Part shown: positions 15,635 through 24,950 of the stretch, piece by piece
Layout of the letters: every line of letters begins with the position of its first letter
Position numbering within the stretch: position 1 is the stretch's first letter
DNA from: Herbaspirillum sp. DW155
Lineage (GTDB): Bacteria; Pseudomonadota; Gammaproteobacteria; Burkholderiales; Burkholderiaceae_D
Length of the DNA stretch: 64,000 nt
Reading direction: 5' to 3'
Assembly: GCF_037076565.1 (NCBI RefSeq)
Contig: NZ_AP029028.1
Location: 2,418,001-2,482,000 of the forward strand
Made by a program: the position numbers and the translations under genes
The notes under the pieces: generated by a model
The model's input: the letters and a program-made list of their open reading frames with translations, nothing else
The model's database searches: none
Told to the model about the DNA's origin: nothing

Positions 15635-17810
15635 CGCCAAGTATGCGGTAGGAAGATTTCGTCTCTATTGTGCGTGTTGGTGCTAGCGGGCGTTCGAATG
15701 GATTAACCAATCGGCTTACTGCAGCGGAAGCTTCTGCCGTAGCCCCGCCATCAGCTGCTTTCAGAATATTGTTCTTTGCACAGTAGAAGCCAGCGGTATC
15801 CACAGCGTTGTAAGGGATGTCTGCCACAATTTGCGGGTTGCCAATCGCCGGTCCCTCTCGTCCATTGTTAAACCAGCCAGCGTCGTAAGAGTTACGATCA
15901 AGCCAGCCACGAAATACCCAGTACTCTGAATAGTTATAGCGTCCAGTCAATTGCTTCATCCCTCGGCCGCGAAATTTTATTCCGTCGCCCTGATCCGTGT
16001 TGCCCAAGCTGGTACGTCCTTCGTAGTAACCTTTTCGACCAGGTTCGGCAAAAAACAATAACTGATTCCGATTAGTTGGCGTGATCTGAAGATATCCGTT
16101 TGCTTCACTCTGGGCCGAGATATGGTTTTCCCTGATTGCAGTGCTGACGTCTATGGCAACCTCACGTGTCGCCATGAGGAAATAGCTCTCTTGAGCGGCT
16201 TGACCGAAGAAATGCGCCATCCTGACGGAGGTATTGAGTAGATATTTCCGAAAAACGAGATTGAGACTGAGCCGAAATCTTTCTTTCACGGTATCCCCTG
16301 ACTGACCAACATCTCTATAGACGCTCTCCTTGTCCGCATAAATGCGCTTCATCTCCCCTACGCTTAACCAGCCACATTTCCTGAAGTGTTCAATGAATTT
16401 CCTCGGATGAAAGTGCCAATGCGCGGCATCGATACCGCCGAGCGCAGCGTGCTCCCAGAATGCCAACGCCTCCACATGACGCTGAAAAGCAGGGAAATCG
16501 GCGAGTGACAGGTAGGTACTTTTCATCAGGCTTGGCGTTTTCCCAACCTTGGAACTTGGGCCTTCCTTGGTCAGCCAATTCCACCGCTGTGCGACGCCTG
16601 CTCGTTGCCATTCAGTCGGAAATTTACACACCATCCCGCGCATGGACCGTTGAACCCCTGCGTCTTTCATCCGATTTTCCGCTTCGGATCGGGTCGTGAT
16701 CCCATCGCCGTCTTCATCCAGCATGTTGCGGACGACATCGATATCGCAGCGACTGTTCTGGTCGTCGTAGTCCATCAATAGTTTCCAGCCAGCCCAATGT
16801 TGCGCATCGGCATCGCTGTACTTGAATACGCCGGCGGCGTTCAGGTTCACCCATCCTTGCCCGTTCGCTGTGGAGATCTGCCGCCAGTGTGGCGTGTCAC
16901 TTGGCGTCAAGGCATCCGGCCCCAATATCCGCCCGAAGCGCAGCAATTCGTAGACAGCACTATGCGACGGTACTTGACTGGCACGTGCGGCTCTGTAAGC
17001 CTGAACGACGTTTCCTGCTTGTCGGTAAAGCTCATATTCAGCATTATTTTCTGTCAGCGCTGCACCTACCCGAGTCCCATCGGCTCGGTAGGTACTGACA
17101 TATGCGTTCCCACCTCCAAATCGTACGCCGACGAACAGTGGTTCATTCAATACCGTCTCACCAGAGCCTGATTTTTCGTTGAGAGGAGGACGCTGCGGGT
17201 AGAGCCGGGTATTGGCAGGCAATCTAAAGTAGATTTCACCAAAGACAGCATCGGTACGACCGTTCGTCGTGAGATTGAGATCTCCCGTATTTCGACCTAT
17301 CAGTCTTTTGAGGTTGTCGTCGTCACAGATGATCTCAAAGTGGATGATGTTGGCGTGTCCCTCAAATGAGCCCGCACTGCCCAACTCGGCTTTGCGGGAA
17401 ATCGTTTGGCCAGCTTTAACACCGCGTATGGTCTGCAGATGCATGTAGATGGAGTAGAAGCGTACCGGCGTTTCCGTTTCGTTCTGGGCTCCAATCGTGG
17501 AATCGTGTCGAATGATGATGCAACCATCATCCGTCCATCCCATATAGCCGAGTACATGCTTTTCATCTTCAGAGGCGGTGTCTGGGCGCGCCGTCGGTTG
17601 GCGGACATAGGCGACGATGCCATCAGCAATGGCTCGAACCGGTTCTCGACCATTGCTGCGTGCCGGGGCTTCCAGATGCAAGCCTCCATGCCACGAGAGT
17701 TTATGGCTGACCGGGAAGTTTCCATGCTCCGGGCTACGCATGGCCGTCTCCAGATAAGCATCATCGTCATGAGTGAGACGAGGAGGAAGAAAAGGCGGAC
17801 TGATGAGCAT
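15624..17810 (-). CDS. Type VI secretion cell-wall effector: M23-like + EF-hand + GH19 (728 aa)
   Basis: Start MLISPPFLPPRL at 17810 has GGGAG upstream and lies 10 bases after the vgrG stop. Three parts are visible. An M23 peptidase-like domain covers residues about 30-165 (SWHGGLHLEAP, PVRAIADGIVAYV, YMHLQTIRGVKAGQ, HANIIHFEI). An EF-hand-type loop DEDGDGITTRSE lies near 370. A GH19 chitinase/endolysin-like domain covers about 530-700 (HFFGQAAQESYF with the likely acid Glu, and DGIKFRGRGMKQLTGRYNY). Both enzymatic parts would attack peptidoglycan. The M23 zinc ligands are unusual: HxxxH (His41, His45) instead of HxxxD, and Ile154 where the first His of HxH is expected. No signal peptide, consistent with VgrG delivery. 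Confidence 0.75.
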   Translation of the reverse strand: MLISPPFLPPRLTHDDDAYLETAMRSPEHGNFPVSHKLSWHGGLHLEAPARSNGREPVRAIADGIVAYVRQPTARPDTASEDEKHVLGYMGWTDDGCIIIRHDSTIGAQNETETPVRFYSIYMHLQTIRGVKAGQTISRKAELGSAGSFEGHANIIHFEIICDDDNLKRLIGRNTGDLNLTTNGRTDAVFGEIYFRLPANTRLYPQRPPLNEKSGSGETVLNEPLFVGVRFGGGNAYVSTYRADGTRVGAALTENNAEYELYRQAGNVVQAYRAARASQVPSHSAVYELLRFGRILGPDALTPSDTPHWRQISTANGQGWVNLNAAGVFKYSDADAQHWAGWKLLMDYDDQNSRCDIDVVRNMLDEDGDGITTRSEAENRMKDAGVQRSMRGMVCKFPTEWQRAGVAQRWNWLTKEGPSSKVGKTPSLMKSTYLSLADFPAFQRHVEALAFWEHAALGGIDAAHWHFHPRKFIEHFRKCGWLSVGEMKRIYADKESVYRDVGQSGDTVKERFRLSLNLVFRKYLLNTSVRMAHFFGQAAQESYFLMATREVAIDVSTAIRENHISAQSEANGYLQITPTNRNQLLFFAEPGRKGYYEGRTSLGNTDQGDGIKFRGRGMKQLTGRYNYSEYWVFRGWLDRNSYDAGWFNNGREGPAIGNPQIVADIPYNAVDTAGFYCAKNNILKAADGGATAEASAAVSRLVNPFERPLAPTRTIETKSSYRILGDEN

Positions 17811-17820
17811 AAACACTCCC

Positions 17821-20592
17821 TTAGCTTGAGAACGAGAATTTCCGTGAACCTTTTGCACTCACGGTGCTGTTCGGTAAAGGAGTCTGGCTTGCCGCTGCAC
17901 TCGCCCCACCCGGAAACGCATGCGTTCCCCCCTTCACCGAAAACGTCCCCGGACAAGCAAACGTAATATTCCCGCCCTCCAGCGTCACCGAAGCCTGCCC
18001 CGCCTGCAGCACGATCTTCTGGCGCGCTTTGATCTCGATGCCTTCATTGACGCTGATCACGCTCACATCCTTGTCGGCCAGGATCTCCAGCGCATCGGTA
18101 TGCGCCTGCAACGAGACCGGTCCGTTGCCCGCATAAGCCTGGATACCGCCCTCATGCGCAAACAGAGTGGCCGTCTTGCCAGCGGCCAGACTGGTGGTGT
18201 CGGCAGCGGTCCAGTGGGTATCGCCCTGGCTGGTCCAGTGCAGATTCTCGCCGGCATAGAGCACCGTGGAGGCAGTGCAGGCCCAGTTGATGTTGGCAGG
18301 GGATTCCATCAGCACCGCCGCCTTGGCGAACTTCTCGACCGGCTGCGCGCTGTCGCTCTCGCGGGATCCCTCTTTGCTCTTGAATGCATCCTGACCATTG
18401 ACGCTACCCGGATGCTTGCCCTGGTCAGCCGGGTCGATGATGGAGATGAAATCGGTCTTGGCCTGCAAGGCAGCCATACTATGCAGCGCCTGTTGCTTTG
18501 CGGCAGCGTCGCCCATCGTTCGGGCCAGTTGCTGCGCTCCCTTGAGTTGGGCGACGGCTTCATGAGCATCCATTTGCGTGCTGGTCACGCTTGCCCCGGC
18601 AGCGGGACGCGCCGTCGAGGAAATCAGCAAGCCCTCCGCACCGCGTACCACGCCCCAGGCATCGCTGCGCAATTCAAAGCCCTGGCCGCGATAGCTGCCG
18701 CGCTGGGCGCCGGTGTCGGCCTGTTCGATCAGATGGCCGAGACTGAGCTGGGATCTGGCCTGGCTGGAGGCCAGCCGCATGCGTAGTTGCGATTGCGTGT
18801 CGTCCACCACCCATTGATTGAAACCGCTGCCATCATGCGCCGTGCTGTGCCATCCCGAGATCGTGCCGGCGTGGTTGGCTGCGGAATCAGCACCGGCCGG
18901 GAAAGGCGGCACATCGCTGCCGTTGTAGAGCTGCGCGACGACGACAGGCCGGTCGATATCGCCCTCGATGAAATCAATCAGCACCTCGCTGCCAATGCGC
19001 GGCGTGAACTGGCTGCCCCAGTTGGGGCCGGACTGGGCTTCGGCCACCCGTACCCATGTGCCGGAGGCGTCGTTGCCGGGCGCGTTGCCGTCTTTGTCAT
19101 CGAGGTTGCCGGTCTCGCGCAGGCCGCCAGGATTCGGCGCCTGGCCGCGCTGCCAGTGGAACTGCACCTTGACGCGATGATTGCGGTCCGTGGTGATGGC
19201 AGCGTCCGGCAGGCCGGTGACCAATGCGGTCTGCGTGCCGCGTGCAGTGGGCTTGAGACGCTCCGTGATCGCAGCCGGAACGATGGGAACCACATCGCGC
19301 ACGGCCACGAAGCTGTTGCGGTAGGTGCCGGCTTTGAGCTCATCGTCTGAGCTGGCACGCGGCGATGGTGAGCCGGCCCAGCCCTGGCCGAACGACGCGG
19401 GCAATACCTCGTCAAGGATCCGGACGATGTTGCTCTCGAAATTATTGCGGGCACTATGGCTGACCGAAAGCAGCTTGAAACGGTTCTCTCCCTCGGGATA
19501 GCGCTCATGCTGGGTGAGCGCGAACTGAGCACCGGCACTGAACTGACGCACCGCACCCGCACCTTCGAAGCGCTTGTTCTGCAATTCCATGGCCTGCAGC
19601 ATCAGCAGGGCATGCTCCGATGCCACCTGCTGGTCGGCAAAGTCCTGCTGGCCGCTGCCGTCGTAGATCGGCAGGGCAGGGAGCTCGCCGGCATCCAGGC
19701 TGGAGCGCTCTTCGGCCGAAGGTGAAGAAATCTTCTCAGGATGCCAGCTGGCCAGGGCCACCGCGTTGGAACGCACGCTGCGCACGGCGCTGAAGTCGGT
19801 GATGGCATCACTGGACTCGGTGGCTGCGACACGGTGAAAGCGAACGCGCGTATCGCCACCCGGCAGGTCCGGCGCCTTGGCGTTACGGTCGAAGATGACC
19901 AGTTTGTGTCGCGCCTGTTGCTGGCCGGAGGCTTGGCCATCGTCACCATCCTGCTGATGTTCGAAGCGGAAGTTGAGGCCTTCGCTGGCCAGGATGCGGC
20001 GCAGGAAGGCGAAATCGCTCTCGCGGTATTGCGTGCAGATATCGCGCCGGGCGAGCGTCTGTGTCACGTCCAGCGAGAAATTGGCTTGTGGGTATTCCTT
20101 CAGGACTGCGCTGGCGATGTCGGTGATGCTCATGTCCTGGAACAGGAAGCTGTCGCGGCGCCGGTCGAGGAAGGCCAGGAAGGATTCCAGCCGCAGCCGG
20201 TAGCGTGCCAGGCCGCCATCGGCACCCAGCCAGGAAGCCTGGGTGCAGTAGCCGTGCCAGGCGCGCCGGCTGCCATCGGCCTGCAGCAGCCGCAGGGTCA
20301 GCTCGGTGCCGATGAATTGCTTGAGATCGAGATCGGTGGAGACGGACAGCGCATCGATGTCGAACAGGAAGTTGTCATTGACGCTTTCCTTGCCGTGGAA
20401 GCGTTCCACCACCAGCGATTCAGGGAGATCGGCAGCCTGGACGCTGCTCAGGGTGATCAGGCGCGCATGTTGCGACAGGCCTGGACCGGACAGCGCAGAA
20501 AGGAATGCGGCGGGGAGATTCGAAGCGGGAAACGAGCGCGGCGCAGCCAGAGCGGTGCGCTGCCTGCGGGGCGTTGGTGCATCTTGGGTCAC
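17821..20592 (-). CDS. vgrG: Type VI secretion spike protein VgrG (923 aa)
   Basis: Starts at GTG 20592-20590 with GAGG 8 bases upstream. The N-terminal gp27-like part has LVVERFHGKESVNDNFLFDI, the Y..ESDFAFLRRILASEGLNFRF motif and a HRVKVQFHWQRG segment. The gp5-like OB part carries WVRVAEAQSGPNWGSQFTPR and DIDRPVVVAQLYNG. The C-terminal DUF2345 region (about 690-880) ends in repeating strands (EIKARQKIVLQAGQASVTLE). VgrG forms the spike tip and carries effectors. No other T6SS structural gene is in the window, so this is an orphan vgrG island. GC about 63% here (38 of 60 bases at 18961-19020). Confidence 0.95.
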   Translation of the reverse strand: MTQDAPTPRRQRTALAAPRSFPASNLPAAFLSALSGPGLSQHARLITLSSVQAADLPESLVVERFHGKESVNDNFLFDIDALSVSTDLDLKQFIGTELTLRLLQADGSRRAWHGYCTQASWLGADGGLARYRLRLESFLAFLDRRRDSFLFQDMSITDIASAVLKEYPQANFSLDVTQTLARRDICTQYRESDFAFLRRILASEGLNFRFEHQQDGDDGQASGQQQARHKLVIFDRNAKAPDLPGGDTRVRFHRVAATESSDAITDFSAVRSVRSNAVALASWHPEKISSPSAEERSSLDAGELPALPIYDGSGQQDFADQQVASEHALLMLQAMELQNKRFEGAGAVRQFSAGAQFALTQHERYPEGENRFKLLSVSHSARNNFESNIVRILDEVLPASFGQGWAGSPSPRASSDDELKAGTYRNSFVAVRDVVPIVPAAITERLKPTARGTQTALVTGLPDAAITTDRNHRVKVQFHWQRGQAPNPGGLRETGNLDDKDGNAPGNDASGTWVRVAEAQSGPNWGSQFTPRIGSEVLIDFIEGDIDRPVVVAQLYNGSDVPPFPAGADSAANHAGTISGWHSTAHDGSGFNQWVVDDTQSQLRMRLASSQARSQLSLGHLIEQADTGAQRGSYRGQGFELRSDAWGVVRGAEGLLISSTARPAAGASVTSTQMDAHEAVAQLKGAQQLARTMGDAAAKQQALHSMAALQAKTDFISIIDPADQGKHPGSVNGQDAFKSKEGSRESDSAQPVEKFAKAAVLMESPANINWACTASTVLYAGENLHWTSQGDTHWTAADTTSLAAGKTATLFAHEGGIQAYAGNGPVSLQAHTDALEILADKDVSVISVNEGIEIKARQKIVLQAGQASVTLEGGNITFACPGTFSVKGGTHAFPGGASAAASQTPLPNSTVSAKGSRKFSFSS

Positions 20593-20884
20593 GGGATAGC
20601 CTCATCTTGATGGTCCGCCATTCGCGCTCTGCGGCGAATGCACGTGTGTTGGTCTTCAACACCACGCCGGCATCAAGTTGTCCCCGTGCTACCCCTGTCA
20701 TCGACTGCTGCATGGCGACGGCTTCAGATAAAGAGTCCGTCCGTTTTTTGTGCCGTGCATTTTGCCAACCCAGGCTTTCTACCTCCATCGAATTAATTCG
20801 TTAATTCACTACTGAAATAGGGCTGCGCAGCCGAAAGCTTCATGCCGCGTTGCCACAGCATGAAGTTCCGATCCGATTTCCCGC

Positions 20885-21688
20885 TTATTGGAAGGTACTG
20901 GCCATCTTCGCCGGCAGCGGCACATTGAGCCACTTCTGCACGATGGCATTGAGTTCGCCGCTCTTCTTGGCGGCCGTCAATACGTCGTTGACCTTGCCCA
21001 GCAAGGCCGCCTCGCCCTTGTTCAGCCCGACGCTGCAGGCGGACTCCTGGATGATGTACTTGAGCACCGGCTTGTTGTTGGGCGCCTTCTCGGCCAGGGC
21101 ATAGGCCACGAAGTCACCGGTGCCGACCAGCTGGACCTGGCCGGAGACATAGGCTGAGATCATGGCGTTGTTATCCTCGTAGCGCTTGATGGTGGCGCTC
21201 TTGGGGGCGGTGTCGGTCAGTTGCAGATCCTGGAAGGTGCCGCGCGCCACGCCCACGGTCTTGCCGGCCAGGTCGGCCGGACCGGCCACTGCGATGCTCG
21301 CCACGCCGAATACGCTGTTGTTGTAGGGCGCATAGGGCTGGGAAAAATCGATCACCTTTTCACGCTCGGCATTCTTGCCCAGGGTGGAGATGACCAGATC
21401 GGCCTTGTGCGTCTGCAGGTAGGCGATGCGGTTGGCGCTGGCCACCGGGACCAGTTGCACTTTCAGGCCCATCTTTTGAGCGATCAGCTTTGCCACGTCA
21501 ATGTCCAGGCCCTGCAATTGCAGGTCGGTATTGACCGAGCCGAACGGTGCAAAATCCTGCGGTACGCCGATGCGGACCACGCCGGCTTTCTGGATGTCGG
21601 CCAGGGCATCGGCACGGGCCGCAGTACCGGACAGCGCGCACAGGCCGAGCGCAAGCGAGAGGGTCAGCAGGCGGTTCTTGGGTGTCAT
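20885..21688 (-). CDS. Periplasmic amino-acid-binding protein of an ABC transporter (267 aa), orphan
   Basis: ATG 21688-21686 follows GGAGACAACGAAG. Signal peptide RLLTLSLALGLCALSGTAARA. The mature chain has the SBP_bac_3 pattern: VVRIGVPQDFAPFGSVNTDL, then LQGLDIDVAKLIAQKMGLKV and DLVISTLGKNAEREKVIDFS. It would bind a polar amino acid and hand it to a permease, but no permease or ATPase gene is next to it. The gap to vgrG (20593-20884) has no supported gene and presumably holds the vgrG promoter. Confidence 0.85.
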   Translation of the reverse strand: MTPKNRLLTLSLALGLCALSGTAARADALADIQKAGVVRIGVPQDFAPFGSVNTDLQLQGLDIDVAKLIAQKMGLKVQLVPVASANRIAYLQTHKADLVISTLGKNAEREKVIDFSQPYAPYNNSVFGVASIAVAGPADLAGKTVGVARGTFQDLQLTDTAPKSATIKRYEDNNAMISAYVSGQVQLVGTGDFVAYALAEKAPNNKPVLKYIIQESACSVGLNKGEAALLGKVNDVLTAAKKSGELNAIVQKWLNVPLPAKMASTFQ

Positions 21689-21734
21689 CTTCGTTGTCTC
21701 CTCGTATCGATATGGGCGCGGCCGATGATACCCC

Positions 21735-22406
21735 TTATCGGGCCGGGATTGAGCCCGGCAGCGGCAGCACGCAGTCTTCGGCCGCCAGGAAGATGCGCTG
21801 GCCCGGCTGGGCCTGGACAGGGTAGCCGCCCGTAAAGGCGCCGAAAGCCGGCAGCATGGCCCAGCGGCCATCGACCACGAAGCAGGGCAGGCGCAGGGTA
21901 TCGCCTGCGGCGGACAGGCGATAGACGGGATGCACATGGCCGACGAGGGCAAAGGCGCCCGCCACCGTCTGCGGATGATGGCAAAAGGCCAGCGGGCCTG
22001 CGCGCCAGGGTTCATCGACAATCTCGATATCAAGTTCGGCAGGAGGATCGCCGGCATGGTGGTCATGATTGCCGCGTACCAGTGTGAGGGCAAGCGCCCG
22101 GTTGCGGGCGCGCCATTGCGCCAGGGCCGATAGGGTGCCCGCCACCCGGCCTGTGCGTGCGTGCAGGAAATCGCCGAGGAAAACGATGTGACCTACCGCA
22201 TGCTGCTGAACCAGCGCATCGATGGCGTCCAGATTGGCGCGCGTGGTTCCGTGCGGGACCGGGATGCCACCGGCACGAAAGGCGGCCGCCTTGCCGAAAT
22301 GCACGTCCGCCAGGATCAGCATGGCCCGCTCGCGCCACAGCAGGGCGCGTTCCGGCAGCATGGTCAGGGATACGCCATCGGCGTCGAAGCTAGGGTGTTC
22401 CATCAT
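21735..22406 (-). CDS. pdeM: Ligase-associated metallophosphoesterase PdeM (223 aa)
   Basis: Calcineurin-like motifs in order: LADVHFGK (DxH), [12 protein letters not shown] (GD), [10 protein letters not shown] (GNHD) and VGHVHPVY (GHxH). The length and the start ([20 protein letters not shown]) fit the PdeM/Mpe family found beside Lhr-type helicases and ligases; the Pseudomonas putida member is a manganese-dependent DNA nuclease. The ATG overlaps the helicase stop by 4 bases, so it is the last gene of a four-gene repair operon. Cytoplasmic. Confidence 0.9.
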   Translation of the reverse strand: MMEHPSFDADGVSLTMLPERALLWRERAMLILADVHFGKAAAFRAGGIPVPHGTTRANLDAIDALVQQHAVGHIVFLGDFLHARTGRVAGTLSALAQWRARNRALALTLVRGNHDHHAGDPPAELDIEIVDEPWRAGPLAFCHHPQTVAGAFALVGHVHPVYRLSAAGDTLRLPCFVVDGRWAMLPAFGAFTGGYPVQAQPGQRIFLAAEDCVLPLPGSIPAR

Positions 22407-24919
22407 CCGGTTTTCCTGGGGCGGGGTGTGCGCCGCACGACAGGCCTGGGCTGATCACGGGCGGCGGTCTTGTCGGCGGCGCCTTCCAGTTCGCGCAGCA
22501 TGCGGGCCACGCGGTCCGCCAGTTTCTCGGTGGAGAGTTTCTCACGGAAGCGTTCCACCATCAGCGGCAAGGCGAACGGGGTGGGGCGCTCCAGTTGTAC
22601 CAGCGTCAGCTTGCGCGCGCGCAGCTCGGCCAGGGTGAGGCGCAGGCGTTCCAGTTCCAGCTCCTGCTCCAGCACTTCGCGCTGGGCTTGCGTCAGCAGC
22701 AGGTTGCCGGCGTCGTGCTTGCGGAAGACTTCGAAGAACAGCGCCGAGGAGGCCTGCAGCTGGCGCGCGCTTTTGTGCTGGCCCGGATAGCCCTGGCTGA
22801 CCAGCCCGGCAATGCGGGCGATCTCGCGGAAGCGCCGCTGCGACAGCTCGGTGGCGTTCAGGCTGGAGAGCACGTCATCCAGCAGATGGTCTTCGCTGAA
22901 GAGCGCTTGTGCCTGTTCCGGAGCCAGCCGGGCCATCTCCACTTCATCGGCGGCCAGCAGTTCAAAACCGTAGTCGTTGACGGCAATGGAGAACGTCGCC
23001 GCCCGCGTGCGGGCCAGGCGCCAGGCCAATAGCGAGGCCAGACCCATGTGTACCAGGCGGCCGGCAAAGGGATAGAAGAACAGGTGATGGCCCTCGCGGC
23101 TCTTGAGGGCTTCGACCACCAGCCGAGCTCCGGTAGGCAGTGCCGACCAGGCGTGCTGCAGCGCCAGCAGCGGCTGCACGGCCTGCATTTCAGGTCCGTC
23201 GAAGTGCTGCTGCTCGGCTTGTTGCAGACGGTCCAATACTGCGTGTGCCAGGGTCGACGACAAGGGCATACGGCCGCCTTGCCAGCGCGGCACGGCGCCA
23301 CTGCCGGCGTTACTGCGGCGTACCCAGGCCGTCATCTCGTGCACCCGGACGAACTCCAGCACCCGGCCGCCGAAGAGGAAACGGTCACCCGGACGCAGGC
23401 GCGCAATGAAGCCTTCTTCAATGGTGCCGATCCGCCCGCCCTTCATGTATTGCACGTGCAGGCTGGCGTCGGCCACGATGGTGCCGATGTTCATGCGATG
23501 CCGGCGCGCGATGGCCGGGACTTCCACGCGGTAGATGCCATCCTCGCCCGCGCGGACACGGTGGTATTCGGGATAGGCGGTCAGGCTCTGGCCGCCGCGC
23601 ACCACGAAATCCAGCGCCCATTGCCACTGGTCCTCGCGCAAGTCCCGGTAGGACCAGGCCTGGCGCACCTCCTCCAGCAAGCTGTCGGCCCGGAAGCCGC
23701 CGCCCAGGGCGATGGTCACCAGATGCTGGACCAGCACGTCCAGCGGCGTTTCCGGCACCGGCCGCTGTTCGACGCGGCCGGCCGCTACCGCATCCTGGGC
23801 AGCGATGGCTTCCACCAGTTCCAGGCTGTTGGTCGGCACCAGCGTGGCGCACGAGCTGCGCCCCGGTGAGTGGCCGGATCGCCCGGCGCGCTGCAGCAGC
23901 CGGGCCACGCCGCGCGGGCTGCCGATCTGCAGCACCCGCTCCACGGGCGTGAAATCCACGCCGAGATCGAGGCTTGAGGTACAGACCACCGCCTTGAGAC
24001 GCCCATCGCGCAGGCCTTGCTCCACCCAGTCGCGGACCTCGCGGTCCAGCGAGCCGTGATGCAGGGCGATGAGGCCGGCCCAGTCGGGTCGCGCATCCAA
24101 CAGATTCTGGTACCAAAGTTCAGCCTGGGAGCGTGTATTGGTGAAGACCAGAGTACTGCCGCTGGCCTCGATTTCCTGCACCACGGCCGGCAGCATCTGC
24201 ATGCCCAGGTGCCCGGCCCAGGCAAAGCGGGCGGGCTGGGGCGGCAACAGGGTATCGATGACGATGCGCTTGCGCTGTTCGCCTCGCACCAGCACGCCTT
24301 GCGCGGCGGCACCGGGGCCCAGCAGAGCCTGCAGGGATTGTTCCAGATTGCCCAGCGTGGCGGAGAGACCCCATACGACCATCCCGGGGCGCCAGCGGCG
24401 CAGCCGCGCCAGGGCCAGTTGCACCTGCACGCCGCGCTTGTTGCCCATCAGTTCGTGCCATTCATCGACGATTACCGCGTCGAGACGGCCAAAGCGTTGT
24501 TGGGCATCGGCCTGCGAGAGCAGCAGCGACAGGCTTTCCGGGGTTGTCACCAGCGCCTGGGGCAGGGATTTCATCTGGCGCGCGCGTTCGCCCGAGGCGG
24601 TGTCGCCGGTCCGCATGCCGGCCTGCCAGTGCGGCAGCAGATCGGCCAGCGGCGCTTGCAGGGCGCGCAGGGTGTCGGCGGCCAGCGCGCGCATCGGGGT
24701 GATCCACAACACCCGCAGGCCGCTTGCGCTGGCCGGCAGTGCAGGCTGACCCAGCCTCGGCTCGGCGTGCAGCAGGGCGCCGAACCAGACGGCATAGGTC
24801 TTGCCCGACCCGGTGCCCGAATGCAGCAGGCCGCTCTTGCCCTGGCTGGCGGCCTGCCAGACTGCGCGCTGGAAGTCGAAGACCTCCCAGCCGCGCCGGG
24901 TGAACCATTGTCCGGTCAT
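22403..24919 (-). CDS. Ligase-associated Lhr-type DEXH-box DNA helicase (838 aa)
   Basis: Starts [20 protein letters not shown], the normal opening of Lhr-Core proteins. Walker [17 protein letters not shown], box [19 protein letters not shown], then helicase motifs IV-VI ([24 protein letters not shown]-like [27 protein letters not shown]), followed by the winged-helix and Lhr-core extension. Lhr-Core proteins are 3'-to-5' single-strand DNA translocases that unwind DNA:RNA and DNA duplexes. It lies in one operon with ligase, exonuclease and PdeM. The RBS before ATG 24919 is weak and 31 bases separate it from the ligase stop. Confidence 0.93.
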   Translation of the reverse strand: MTGQWFTRRGWEVFDFQRAVWQAASQGKSGLLHSGTGSGKTYAVWFGALLHAEPRLGQPALPASASGLRVLWITPMRALAADTLRALQAPLADLLPHWQAGMRTGDTASGERARQMKSLPQALVTTPESLSLLLSQADAQQRFGRLDAVIVDEWHELMGNKRGVQVQLALARLRRWRPGMVVWGLSATLGNLEQSLQALLGPGAAAQGVLVRGEQRKRIVIDTLLPPQPARFAWAGHLGMQMLPAVVQEIEASGSTLVFTNTRSQAELWYQNLLDARPDWAGLIALHHGSLDREVRDWVEQGLRDGRLKAVVCTSSLDLGVDFTPVERVLQIGSPRGVARLLQRAGRSGHSPGRSSCATLVPTNSLELVEAIAAQDAVAAGRVEQRPVPETPLDVLVQHLVTIALGGGFRADSLLEEVRQAWSYRDLREDQWQWALDFVVRGGQSLTAYPEYHRVRAGEDGIYRVEVPAIARRHRMNIGTIVADASLHVQYMKGGRIGTIEEGFIARLRPGDRFLFGGRVLEFVRVHEMTAWVRRSNAGSGAVPRWQGGRMPLSSTLAHAVLDRLQQAEQQHFDGPEMQAVQPLLALQHAWSALPTGARLVVEALKSREGHHLFFYPFAGRLVHMGLASLLAWRLARTRAATFSIAVNDYGFELLAADEVEMARLAPEQAQALFSEDHLLDDVLSSLNATELSQRRFREIARIAGLVSQGYPGQHKSARQLQASSALFFEVFRKHDAGNLLLTQAQREVLEQELELERLRLTLAELRARKLTLVQLERPTPFALPLMVERFREKLSTEKLADRVARMLRELEGAADKTAARDQPRPVVRRTPRPRKTG

Positions 24920-24950
24920 CGTCAGCGCGGCTTTTCCGTCTGGGCCGGGT

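Noticed and set aside
15624-17810. Phage endolysin or prophage remnant because of the GH19 domain
   Set aside because: No phage structural genes are nearby, and the gene directly follows vgrG and precedes an exported small protein, which fits a T6SS cassette.
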